DNA from: a bacterium
GTDB taxonomy: Bacteria; SZUA-182; DTGQ01
Direction: 5' to 3'
DNA: 61,827 nt
Assembly: GCA_040755755.1 (NCBI GenBank)
Contig: JBFLZW010000067.1
Coordinates: forward strand, 1-61,827
A program made the translations under genes and the position numbers. Under the pieces are notes generated by a model that was not told the origin of the DNA, did not search any database, and saw nothing but the letters and a program-made list of their open reading frames with translations. Of this stretch, positions 1 to 7,781 are shown one piece after another. Positions within the stretch are counted from its first letter, which is position 1. The number at the start of each line of letters is the position of its first letter.

Positions 1-24
1 ATTGTGATCAACTCAATGCTCATC

Positions 25-966
25 CTAAACCAATACACTGGACTTATACGAAAGAAAAGTTCCTGCTCCAATTTGCTCCACCAGGCCCAAAACAACTGGC
101 CGCGTAATTATGGCGACGTGTACTAAGAATCTGGAAAATGTTTCCTCCGCGAAAGGGTGTGATTTCAAATACTCCTCGAAAAAGGCTTTTTTCCCCTGTC
201 TGCCTTCAACCGTATCGAATTCTTTACGAATGTTAGACGAAAGTCGTTTCGCTTTCCGAAGAATTATAACCTCATCAATAGCTGTAGTGCTGGTGCTAAT
301 GGGAGTCATATCAAGCCACTCGCATAGTAAGTAATATTTGGCTGTTGGGACAGCTACTTTAACATCTATAGCTGTTGCTGCTGCCTCTTGGAACATTGTC
401 TTATCAAGGTTAGTCTTACATTCGGCAACTATATAAGCGATATGTGTTTCTTTGGTGATAGCCTCTTTAAAATCTGGAGAGTGTGATGCGCGAATGAAGA
501 GTTTTTTACTGATTGCGAAATCCTGGTCCTTCTCTCTAACTTGCATGCCAACTTCTGTATGACAGGAAGTTAAGCTTGATTCAAATCTAATGCTGGAAAA
601 ACAAGTAGTTGGTCCAAATGATAGCTCATACCCCTTAAGTTTATCCGAGAGGATGGTTGTAACCAATATTGGAAGAAACTCTTCAATAACAGTATTATCA
701 AGTTTAAGTTGGCCTTTTTGACGATAGAGAAAATCTTTGCTGCTCTCGAAGACTAACTCTAAGTCAATGTATAATCTATAATCGTTTAAGAGGCTGACCA
801 TTTTTGTTAGTTTTTCTTGGGATGTACCTTGGACCTTTCGTAATCGTTGAAGCCATTTTTCATAACGTCCAATTGCCTCCTCAATTTTAGGTACATCTTC
901 TCTGGGAAGTTTTCCATTTTGCAGAAGGGATTTTAGCTTGTCACCATGAGAGGTGGACAATTTCAT
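25..966 (-). CDS. Type II restriction endonuclease, Bpu10I-like
   Basis: This 313-residue protein resembles the Bpu10I family of type II endonucleases, which cut an asymmetric CCTNAGC-type site. Visible features are the conserved segment around residues 79-98 (DFLYRQKGQLKLDN followed by an EEFLP block), acidic residues D147/D149, and an ECK motif at 182-184. These give a plausible PD-(D/E)XK catalytic core. A long conserved stretch follows (CEWLDMTPIST near 215-225, then an ILRKAKRL block). The ATG at 966 lies inside the upstream methyltransferase gene, so the two genes overlap by 26 bases and are probably translationally coupled. The gene is AT-rich compared with the LPS genes beside it, which suggests transfer. 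Family assignment is from memory of the conserved blocks; cleavage specificity cannot be read from the sequence. Only 24 bases remain before the window edge, so a second subunit could lie outside. Confidence 0.72.
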   Translation of the reverse strand: MKLSTSHGDKLKSLLQNGKLPREDVPKIEEAIGRYEKWLQRLRKVQGTSQEKLTKMVSLLNDYRLYIDLELVFESSKDFLYRQKGQLKLDNTVIEEFLPILVTTILSDKLKGYELSFGPTTCFSSIRFESSLTSCHTEVGMQVREKDQDFAISKKLFIRASHSPDFKEAITKETHIAYIVAECKTNLDKTMFQEAAATAIDVKVAVPTAKYYLLCEWLDMTPISTSTTAIDEVIILRKAKRLSSNIRKEFDTVEGRQGKKAFFEEYLKSHPFAEETFSRFLVHVAIITRPVVLGLVEQIGAGTFLSYKSSVLV

Positions 967-2209
967 CAGTTCGGCCTTTCGTGTTTTCAGCTTTACTTAA
1001 GATCTGATCACCTTCAAACACAGGAGATGGTTGAACCGTATCAATATTCTCCAAGGCTGATCTTATATCATCCTTGGCCTTGTTAGCTACTGAGTATGCA
1101 GTTTCGAGGATTTTTTGTGCAATTGATCGTGCGCTCTCTAAAAATAACGGATTTGATTTACCCGTTGGTGGAGAAAAATGGAGAATATCTTCAAAGATAT
1201 TTTGTCCGAAACGGTTAAGAAAAACCCTTTCTTGTTTAAGAATCAGGTTGAATCCCAATGAACTATGAGCAACTTCGGTAACAATCTCACCATTGTAAAA
1301 AGAAGTCCCTCTAATAGTTGATTCTCTACCAACCACAAAAATCAACCTGCTGTTGGAGCAACAAACCCTTGCCAACTCTTTAAATGTTTGTGCCATATCA
1401 AGGCAATATTGTATAGCCGTTAAGAACCTGTTCCCTCTATGCTTCCTGTTCGAGCCAATTTCAGATTTTGCGACTTTTAATAAATCCCAATTGAGGGATT
1501 CGACCGAAGCTCTATATTGCTGATGATAGTTGAAGACATTGATATACGGTGGTGATGTTATAACCAAGTCAACAGACGAATCTGCCAAAGGAGTTTTTCT
1601 CGAGTCAGCATGGAATACTTTAATTGGCTTCTCAGAAAAGGGGAGCCGGAGGACAAGCTCTGTGATTTTATTCCACATTTTAAATAGCTTTTCTACAGAT
1701 AAATCCTGCTTATAAAAGTCTAACAATACGATAAGTGTTTCAAATAGATTATGTTGCCTGGCATCCTCGATGCTTGACAGCAAGTCTATGAGTCGAGACT
1801 TAATCATTTCAATACGTACATTTTGGAAAAGCGGGAATTTTTTTATAAATTCTCGTCTTATAAGACTCGATACCTTCTCTAAATAAAGGGATCGTATGTT
1901 ACCTGGAACGTTGATGAAATGATAAGTCTGTGCCAATAAGACAGCCGCGGGATTGATCTCGGTACCATACGCTTCAATACCCAGCAAGCCTGCCTCAAGT
2001 AAAATTGTTCCGCTTCCTAGGAATGGATCAAATAACAAGGTTTCAGAAGTAGCATATCTATTTAATAGGACCTCAATTAATTGAGGAGAAAATTGACCAT
2101 TCCAATGGAGCGGGTTACTCCGAATTTTATTTTTAATATCAAGGTCAGCCTGTGATATCTCGGATCTATTCAGTGGAGTTTCTCGGTAATGTCCAGCAAG
2201 GTGTGACAT
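941..2209 (-). CDS. Site-specific DNA amino-methyltransferase of the R-M pair
   Basis: A 422-residue SAM-dependent DNA methyltransferase of the N6-adenine/N4-cytosine type. Motif I is FDPFLGSGT at residues 60-68, followed by the acidic SAM-ribose position (GTEINP, 82-87). The catalytic motif IV is TSPPY at 218-222. Motif I precedes motif IV with about 150 residues between them, probably holding part of the target-recognition region. It is the presumed protective enzyme for the endonuclease encoded directly downstream. The ATG at 2209 lies 8 bases after the rfaE2 stop, with AGGAT just upstream, so it can be reached by read-through from the LPS operon. Its AT-rich composition matches the endonuclease and contrasts with rfaE2. 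N4 versus N6 specificity is not decidable from motifs alone. Confidence 0.88.
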   Translation of the reverse strand: MSHLAGHYRETPLNRSEISQADLDIKNKIRSNPLHWNGQFSPQLIEVLLNRYATSETLLFDPFLGSGTILLEAGLLGIEAYGTEINPAAVLLAQTYHFINVPGNIRSLYLEKVSSLIRREFIKKFPLFQNVRIEMIKSRLIDLLSSIEDARQHNLFETLIVLLDFYKQDLSVEKLFKMWNKITELVLRLPFSEKPIKVFHADSRKTPLADSSVDLVITSPPYINVFNYHQQYRASVESLNWDLLKVAKSEIGSNRKHRGNRFLTAIQYCLDMAQTFKELARVCCSNSRLIFVVGRESTIRGTSFYNGEIVTEVAHSSLGFNLILKQERVFLNRFGQNIFEDILHFSPPTGKSNPLFLESARSIAQKILETAYSVANKAKDDIRSALENIDTVQPSPVFEGDQILSKAENTKGRTDEIVHLSW

Positions 2210-2217
2210 ATTTTATC

Positions 2218-2718
2218 CTATTTTTCTTTCCTGCTCATTCCCCCCAGCTCCAGGATAATATCGCTGGAGGAGTGGTTTTTCGGATCGCCCACGATAGCCA
2301 CCCTTCCCCCAAAGGAGCGGACAATGGCCGCTTCGGGCACGCTTTGTTCGGTGTAATCCGTTCCCTTGGCATGGATATCGGGTTTCAGCGCCAGCAGGAG
2401 GTTTTCAACCGTAAGCTCCGGGAAAATGGTAACATAATCAACACAGGCCAGGGCAGCCAGCATCTCCGCCCGCTCCTCGTGCGGGAACAGGGGCCGGGTG
2501 GGACCTTTGAGGATGCGGGTGGATTGATCGCTGTTGATGCCAACAAACAGGACATCCCCAAGCTCCTTCGCTCCGGTAAGATACCGGATGTGCCCTACGT
2601 GGAGGAGATCGAAGCAGCCATTGGCCAGAACGATCCGCTTGCCTGCCGCCCGAAGCCGGTCAGCCAGGAGAGGTATTTCTTCGCGTACGGTGAGCTTGCT
2701 GGTAAGGTACTGGCTCAT
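2218..2718 (-). CDS. rfaE2: D-glycero-beta-D-manno-heptose 1-phosphate adenylyltransferase
   Basis: This 166-residue protein is the nucleotidyltransferase half of HldE. It makes ADP-D-glycero-beta-D-manno-heptose from heptose 1-phosphate and ATP in the cytoplasm, for the LPS inner core. The cytidylyltransferase signature NGCFDLLHVGHIRYL (about residues 34-48) contains the HxGH nucleotide-binding motif, and a KGTDYT block lies near 117. In Escherichia coli the kinase and transferase are fused; here they are separate genes. The ATG overlaps the rfaE1 stop (ATGA), so the two are coupled. It is the last LPS gene before the R-M pair. Confidence 0.95.
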   Translation of the reverse strand: MSQYLTSKLTVREEIPLLADRLRAAGKRIVLANGCFDLLHVGHIRYLTGAKELGDVLFVGINSDQSTRILKGPTRPLFPHEERAEMLAALACVDYVTIFPELTVENLLLALKPDIHAKGTDYTEQSVPEAAIVRSFGGRVAIVGDPKNHSSSDIILELGGMSRKEK

Positions 2719-3749
2719 GATCCGGCAGTCACCCCGCTCTTTTCCTCTTCCCGCTCCCCCTCCACTGCTTCCCGCAGCTCCTGCCAGTATACGGGAACGG
2801 TTCCGCTCTTCATGACCTTGATCCCTCCGGCATAATTGGCAAGCCTTGCAGCCTCGAAGGGAGTAGCTCCGGCGGTAAGCGCCAGGGTGAAGGTGCTGAT
2901 GACCGTGTCCCCGGCTCCGGTGACATCCGCCACCTCATCCTGACCGTAGATCGGGATAAAGTGAAAATCTCCGGTTTGATCGAGGAGAAACATCCCGCTC
3001 TTGCCGCGGGTAATCAGAACGTTCCGGCACCCGGTCTTTTGGAGGGCCATCTGGCCGCAGGATTTCAGGTCCGCCTCACTCTTCAGGGCAATTTGCAGGG
3101 CTTCTTCGATTTCGGGCTCGTTGGGGGTCAGAGCGGTCACTCCCCGGTAGGAGAGAATTTCATACCGGGAATCCACGGTAATGATCCTTGACGGCCGCTC
3201 GGCAGCCAACTGGCTGACCCTCTCCCGGACTTTCGCCGAGCAGACCCCCAGGCCATAGTCGGAAACCAAAAGGGCATCAACCCGGTCGATGTTTTCCGTA
3301 AGGGATTGCAGGATAAACTCTTCCGCTTCGCCATTCACGGGAATTTCCGGCTCCCGGTCGATCCTGACCACCTGCTGTTTGGTCGTATGATGGCTTCCGG
3401 CCAAAACGCGCGTTTTGGTTGTAGTATGGCAGCCACTGGCCATGTAGACCAGATCAGTAGAGATGCCCTTTTCCCGCATCAGGTCAAGAACACATTCTCC
3501 CATTTCATCCTTTCCCACCACGGCAACCGGCAATGCCCTGGCCCCCAGGGCGCAGACATTATGGGTGGCATTGGCCCCTCCGCCCAGGACAACCTTCCTC
3601 GATTCATACCGCAGAATCAGCACCGGCGCTTCCCGCGAAATGCGGCTGCAATGGGTGAAAAGATACTCATCGGCAATCAGGTCACCCAGGATCATGATTT
3701 TCTTCGAGCGAAATCGATCCAGAATAGGAATAAACTGCTGAGTATCCAT
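2715..3749 (-). CDS. rfaE1: D-glycero-beta-D-manno-heptose-7-phosphate kinase
   Basis: A ribokinase (PfkB)-family sugar kinase of 344 residues from the chosen start, acting before GmhB in ADP-heptose synthesis. Features seen are the N-terminal DLIADEYLF segment, the GGGANATHNV motif, the LTPNEPE block and the C-terminal PfkB signature DVTGAGDTVISTF, whose Asp is the catalytic base. The reading frame extends upstream to 3791, but the ATG at 3749 is preferred: it overlaps the gmhB stop as TGATG, and alignment to the family begins there. The upstream 14 residues lie inside gmhB. The C-terminus runs on after the kinase domain into a basic and acidic tail (EGEREEEKSG), then overlaps rfaE2 by four bases. 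Confidence 0.93.
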   Translation of the reverse strand: MDTQQFIPILDRFRSKKIMILGDLIADEYLFTHCSRISREAPVLILRYESRKVVLGGGANATHNVCALGARALPVAVVGKDEMGECVLDLMREKGISTDLVYMASGCHTTTKTRVLAGSHHTTKQQVVRIDREPEIPVNGEAEEFILQSLTENIDRVDALLVSDYGLGVCSAKVRERVSQLAAERPSRIITVDSRYEILSYRGVTALTPNEPEIEEALQIALKSEADLKSCGQMALQKTGCRNVLITRGKSGMFLLDQTGDFHFIPIYGQDEVADVTGAGDTVISTFTLALTAGATPFEAARLANYAGGIKVMKSGTVPVYWQELREAVEGEREEEKSGVTAGS

Positions 3750-4372
3750 CAGGAGCGGTTCTCCCCCGGTGACTCCTGCTGCAAAATCCACTTCACCGCA
3801 GCCAGAAGGTCTTCGGCGATAAAGTCAGGTTTTTGCTCCCACTGGTCACCATACAGCTCAAGCTCTCCGATGCCGTAGCCGGTGAGAACCAGAATTGACT
3901 TTACCCCCGCCTTATGACCCATGACTATTTCGGTATGCTTATCACCGATAATATATGACCGCGACAGGTCCACCTTGAGGTCCCGGACCGCCTTTTCCAG
4001 CATGCCGATTTTGGGTTTTCGGCAGTCACAGTCAATCCGATAGCTGTCCGGCCCGACATGAGGATGATGGGGGCAATAGTAAATCCTGTCCACATGGGCT
4101 CCCTCCTGGCCGAGGAGCATTTGCATTTTGGTATGTACTTCCCGAACCAGCACTTCGGGAAAATAACCACGGGCCACTCCTGCCTGATTGGTAACTACAA
4201 CGGCCTTAAAATCGCTCTGATTGATCAGCCTGACCGCTTCGGCTGTTCTGGGCAGCAGGTGGAAGCGGCTCAGGTGGTTCACATACCCCACTTCCTCACT
4301 GATGGTCCCATCCCGGTCCATAAATATGGCTCGACAATTTCCTTCTTTTTCCATCGTACCTTCAAACCTCAT
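3749..4372 (-). CDS. gmhB: D-glycero-beta-D-manno-heptose-1,7-bisphosphate 7-phosphatase
   Basis: A HAD-family phosphatase of 207 residues that removes the 7-phosphate of heptose bisphosphate. The HAD motif I is DRDGT (near residue 19), with the nucleophile and acid/base aspartates both present. VVVTNQAG supplies motif II. The zinc-binding loop characteristic of GmhB is visible as CPHHPH followed by CDCRKP. Residues IIGDKHTE match motif IV, although the usual GDxxxD has H/E here. The start may be the ATG at 4372 or the one at 4354, which has GAAGG just upstream; the HAD motif is intact in either case. It lies between waaF and rfaE1 in the LPS operon. Confidence 0.93.
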   Translation of the reverse strand: MRFEGTMEKEGNCRAIFMDRDGTISEEVGYVNHLSRFHLLPRTAEAVRLINQSDFKAVVVTNQAGVARGYFPEVLVREVHTKMQMLLGQEGAHVDRIYYCPHHPHVGPDSYRIDCDCRKPKIGMLEKAVRDLKVDLSRSYIIGDKHTEIVMGHKAGVKSILVLTGYGIGELELYGDQWEQKPDFIAEDLLAAVKWILQQESPGENRS

Positions 4373-4404
4373 CTTAAAACGAGTTATCAGTTGTCAGTTT
4401 TTTT

Positions 4405-4435
4405 ACTGACCACTGACCACTGACCACTGACCACT
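4405..4435. repeat. Tandem heptamer repeat after waaF
   Basis: The 7-mer ACTGACC is repeated 4.4 times in a row, directly next to the waaF stop. A nearby TCAGTTGTCAGT segment just to the left can pair with it, so on the minus-strand transcript it could form a weak hairpin between waaF and gmhB. Confidence 0.85.
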
Positions 4436-5516
4436 ATCTTTTCCTCATTTTCTCCACTACTGCCTGCCAGACATCGTCTACGGTTATCGCCTTCATGCAT
4501 GCATGATCTGTCGGGCACTCCCTGCGCAGGCACGGACTGCACGCGGCCTGCTTGTAAATGATGGTATGCTCGTCACCGTAGGGCGAGGTGGTCCGCGGGT
4601 CAGTGGAGCCGAAAACGGCTATTACTGCAACGCCTGAGGCAGCAGCCATATGCATCAGGCCGGAGTCATTGGTAACCAGCAGCGAGCACCTGCTCAATAA
4701 GCCCGGAAGCTCCTCCAGCCTGGTTTCTCCGGCAGCCAGAATAGGGGAAGACTCCATCCGGGAGGCCATTTCCCTGGCCGCAGGCAAATCATGGATGCTG
4801 CCGAAAATAATACACCGTGCCCCATACTGCCTGGCAGCTCTGTCAGCCACGGCAGCAAAGCTGTCCGCAAACCACCGCTTGGCGGAGCCATAAATAGCCC
4901 CGGGGTTGAATCCCAGCAGCGGCTCTGCCCCCCTGTATCCTTTGACGCGCAAATACTGGTTTGCCTTATCCTTTTCCCGGTCAGAAACAGCCAGCCGGGG
5001 AGCAGCCCTCTCTGCCTTCAAGCCGAGGGCTTCCAGAATTCTCAGATAATAGTAGACCTGGTGAACCTTCAGGATATCTTCCGAGATTTTCACCCTATGG
5101 GTTAGAAGCCAGGTGCGGCCATCCGTATTATACCCTACCCGGCGGGGAATACCAGCCAAAAAGGTAATCAGGGCTGCATCAAAAGCATTTTGCAGCAAAA
5201 TGGCCAGATCAAACCCCTGATGGTGCAGCTTTCTGATCACGCTATACCGGGAGCTTAAAAACCCGCCCTGCTGATCGTAGGTAATCGTCCCGTCGATATC
5301 CGGGCAATGAGCATACACCCCCTGCACCCAGGGCCTGGCCAGGATCATGATCCTGGCCTGCGGAAAATTCCGGCGAATTGCACAAATGGCCGGAAGCGTC
5401 ATGACCGCATCCCCGACCCAGTTGGTTCCCCTGACCAGAATATTCCTGATTCCATCAGGTTTGATCGAGTATCTGTCTTCTCCCCTCACCTTCGTAAATT
5501 TCCTGCTTTTCAGCAA
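4434..5516 (-). CDS. waaF: ADP-heptose:LPS heptosyltransferase II
   Basis: A GT9-family glycosyltransferase of up to 360 residues that adds heptose to the LPS inner core on the cytoplasmic face of the inner membrane. The N-terminal family motif is RGTNWVGDAVMTLP at residues 29-42. The C-terminal donor-binding region has TNDSGLMHMAAA followed by FGSTDPRTTSP. It ends with a cysteine-rich segment (ACSPCLRRECPTDHACM) that is common in WaaF. The start is uncertain: the longest frame begins with TTG at 5516, and a GTG at residue 10 (5489) would also retain the entire GT fold. It belongs to the minus-strand LPS operon, 61 bases before gmhB. Confidence 0.93.
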   Translation of the reverse strand: MLKSRKFTKVRGEDRYSIKPDGIRNILVRGTNWVGDAVMTLPAICAIRRNFPQARIMILARPWVQGVYAHCPDIDGTITYDQQGGFLSSRYSVIRKLHHQGFDLAILLQNAFDAALITFLAGIPRRVGYNTDGRTWLLTHRVKISEDILKVHQVYYYLRILEALGLKAERAAPRLAVSDREKDKANQYLRVKGYRGAEPLLGFNPGAIYGSAKRWFADSFAAVADRAARQYGARCIIFGSIHDLPAAREMASRMESSPILAAGETRLEELPGLLSRCSLLVTNDSGLMHMAAASGVAVIAVFGSTDPRTTSPYGDEHTIIYKQAACSPCLRRECPTDHACMKAITVDDVWQAVVEKMRKR

Positions 5517-5540
5517 CCACTTACGACCCAGAGCTTTTCA

Positions 5541-5605
5541 CTCTGTGCTTTTCTCTGTGCCTCTGTGTCTCTGTGGTTTCTTTGTCTTTGTATTTGTATT
5601 TGTCT
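5541..5605. repeat. CTCTGTG-type low-complexity spacer repeat
   Basis: The 106-base gap between lpxL and waaF is filled by iterated CTCTGTG and TTTGT units. No coding function is supported. It separates two genes of the LPS operon without an obvious terminator. Confidence 0.7.
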
Positions 5606-5622
5606 TGAGTTTTTATCGTCCC

Positions 5623-6600
5623 TTATGGCTGGTGGCTTATGCCTTCTTCCACCTGCCGGACCTTGCCCCACTTCCTCAACTGATCTTCAGGCTGGACCTT
5701 CCACCGCCGGTGCATCCAGAACCAGCAGTGAGGAAACCTGCGGATATTCTCTTCGATAATGCGGGTAAACCGGGCAGTATTGGCAATCAGGTCCTTCTCT
5801 TTATCTCCAGTATCGATCAGGGCTACCGGCTCTCCTACTTCTATTTCGTATCCGGCTCTTCCCTTTCGGGGCACCATGAAAACCGGGATAACCGGCGCGC
5901 CGGTTTTCTGGCTCAGTGCAGCCAGAACAGGAGTAGTCGATGCCGGAGTATTGAAAAAATCGACAAACACCCCCTCGCGCTCCGATACGTTCTGGTCCAT
6001 TAAAATACCGACCATTCCCTTGCGGGCCAGACATCTGACAATTTCCCTGACCGCACCTTTTTTGGCAATAACCCGGTTGCCGAATTGAACCCTGCGTCTT
6101 TCGACCATCCGGTCCAGGTAAGGGTTATCCAGGGGTCTGGCCACCACCGAAGAAGGGAACCCATACAGGCTGAAAGCCAGACCCAGCAATTCCCAATTGC
6201 CGAAATGAGCGGTCAAAAACAATATCCCCTTTCCCTTCTTTTTCGCCTCATAAAGATTGTCGATACCGCTCATGCATACATAATCCCGAATGACATCGGG
6301 GGGCCGGGCGGGCAGGCAAATGCATTCCACCAGTACCCGGCCCAGGTTACGGTAAGCCCGCTTGGCCAGGGCGATCCGCTGGCTCTCCGACATCTCGTGG
6401 TGAAAAGCCCGCTCCAGATTCTCCAGCGTAATGCGACGGTGCCTCTGGTCAAGGTGATACCAGAGATTTCCCGCCATCTCTCCTATCCAGCAGCTCACAA
6501 AAAAAGGCAAAGAGTTCAAAATTCCCATGAGACTCAAGGCCAGCCAGTAGGTGAGGAGATCGCGGCGTTTTTTCCCCGGTCCTTCAACTTTTCTTCCCAT
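5623..6600 (-). CDS. lpxL: Lipid A biosynthesis acyltransferase (LpxL/HtrB family)
   Basis: A membrane-anchored Kdo2-lipid A lauroyl/myristoyl-type acyltransferase of 325 residues, which transfers a secondary acyl chain to lipid A at the inner membrane. A hydrophobic N-terminal segment (about residues 15-42) is followed by the NLERAF block and the catalytic HX4D/E motif as HFGNWE. Further conserved blocks are ARPLDNPYLD and GILMDQN, then FFNTPASTT. The first 67 bases overlap the end of lpxK in another frame. A start at residue 25 (6528) would remove the overlap but also part of the membrane anchor, so 6600 is kept. Which secondary acyl position it serves cannot be told. Confidence 0.9.
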   Translation of the reverse strand: MGRKVEGPGKKRRDLLTYWLALSLMGILNSLPFFVSCWIGEMAGNLWYHLDQRHRRITLENLERAFHHEMSESQRIALAKRAYRNLGRVLVECICLPARPPDVIRDYVCMSGIDNLYEAKKKGKGILFLTAHFGNWELLGLAFSLYGFPSSVVARPLDNPYLDRMVERRRVQFGNRVIAKKGAVREIVRCLARKGMVGILMDQNVSEREGVFVDFFNTPASTTPVLAALSQKTGAPVIPVFMVPRKGRAGYEIEVGEPVALIDTGDKEKDLIANTARFTRIIEENIRRFPHCWFWMHRRWKVQPEDQLRKWGKVRQVEEGISHQP

Positions 6601-7712
6601 AGTTCCTTTCCGTCCACCAGGACCATGTCAATGCGCAAAACCCAGACAGGACACTGGAGTAATCCGGGCTGTATGCGAACCGCATCCTTTTCCGTAGTCA
6701 CAAGGCCCCAGCTTTTTCCGGCCGCGACCCGCCCGTTCACCTGCCGAAGCTCAGCCGCTGAATACCAGTGATGGTCCGCAAAAGCTGCTGCCTCTATTAC
6801 TTCGGCAGACAGGGCCTTCAGGGTGGCTGCAAAGGCTCCGGGATCGGCAATGGCGCACAGGGCAACGACCGATTTCCCCTCGATGGCCGAAAGGGGCAGT
6901 ATCTGATCCCCCTGAAGTGAAATCAGGTCTTTCGGTTGATGACAGCCGATAACCACGGGGGCACGGGAATTATACCTTCGGATTTCTCTCTCTGCCTTCT
7001 CACGCTGCTCGTGACTGCAAATCCTGGTCAGCAGGATCAGGTCCGCCCTGGCAAGGGCCTGCGGCGACTCACGCAAACTCCCCGCAGGCAGGCAATATCC
7101 ATTGCCGAAAGGCTTTCGCCCGTCCAGGACCAGAATGTTCAGATCCCTGGAAAGTTGCAGATGTTGAAAGCCATCATCCAGAACAAGGGTCTGGAGATTG
7201 AACCTGGCAAGGGCCTCCTGCCCTGCCCGATAGCGGCTTTTTCCCACCAGTACCGGAACTTCCGGCAGCCTCCTGGCCAGCATGAGCGGCTCGTCTCCGG
7301 CTGCCCGGCTCGATGCGCATACCTTGCTGCCATCTGAAACCACCAGGATATCGCTGCGTTCAGCAGGCGAAGTCCGTCTCCCATACCCCCGGCTGATGAT
7401 CCCAACCCGCTCGCCGCTTTCCAGCAGCGTCCGGCAGACCAGGTCCACAGTCGGGGTTTTCCCGGTCCCGCCAACCGTCAGATTCCCCACGCAGATGACC
7501 CTGCACGGGAGTTTGGCTGTTGGCCGAAATCCAAGCCGGTAGGCTTTCTCCCGGCAGCGCCCGGCAGCCTGATAGATTTTCGATAAACCAACCAGGGGAG
7601 CACGGCACAATTTCTGCCCAAAGCCCGGCTCCGTGACCTCAAGGAACTGCTGCATGCCCAGCCAGGATTTCATCTTTCCCTTTAGACCGTCTCTTAGCTG
7701 TAATCTGTTCAC
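6534..7712 (-). CDS. lpxK: Tetraacyldisaccharide 4'-kinase
   Basis: This 392-residue inner-membrane-associated kinase phosphorylates the 4' position of the lipid A disaccharide. The Walker A motif is GGTGKTPT at residues 81-88, within the family motif VGNLTVGGTGKTP. Other family blocks are SRGYGR, GDEPLMLARR, VLVGKSR, and LDDGFQHLQLSRDLNI, which holds the DDGFQH motif. TTEKDAVR is near the C-terminus. The start codon is GTG at 7712, in the gap after waaA. Its length is slightly above the usual 320-350 residues, owing to an N-terminal extension of about 40 residues. It overlaps lpxL. Confidence 0.94.
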   Translation of the reverse strand: MNRLQLRDGLKGKMKSWLGMQQFLEVTEPGFGQKLCRAPLVGLSKIYQAAGRCREKAYRLGFRPTAKLPCRVICVGNLTVGGTGKTPTVDLVCRTLLESGERVGIISRGYGRRTSPAERSDILVVSDGSKVCASSRAAGDEPLMLARRLPEVPVLVGKSRYRAGQEALARFNLQTLVLDDGFQHLQLSRDLNILVLDGRKPFGNGYCLPAGSLRESPQALARADLILLTRICSHEQREKAEREIRRYNSRAPVVIGCHQPKDLISLQGDQILPLSAIEGKSVVALCAIADPGAFAATLKALSAEVIEAAAFADHHWYSAAELRQVNGRVAAGKSWGLVTTEKDAVRIQPGLLQCPVWVLRIDMVLVDGKELWEEKLKDRGKNAAISSPTGWP

Positions 7713-7719
7713 AGAATTC

Positions 7720-7781
7720 AGGAGTCAGAGGTCAGGAGTCAGAATAAATGCTTTTCTCCTGACTCCTGACTTCTGACTCCT
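7720..7781. repeat. Long inverted repeat of GAGTCAG units at the waaA 3' end
   Basis: Arms at 7720-7742 and 7759-7781 are 23 bases each and complementary with a single mismatch; the loop is 16 bases. Each arm is itself built of AGGAGTCAG-type units. The left arm contains the waaA stop codon, and the right arm encodes the tail residues of waaA. It could act as a terminator or processing hairpin between waaA and lpxK. Confidence 0.88.
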
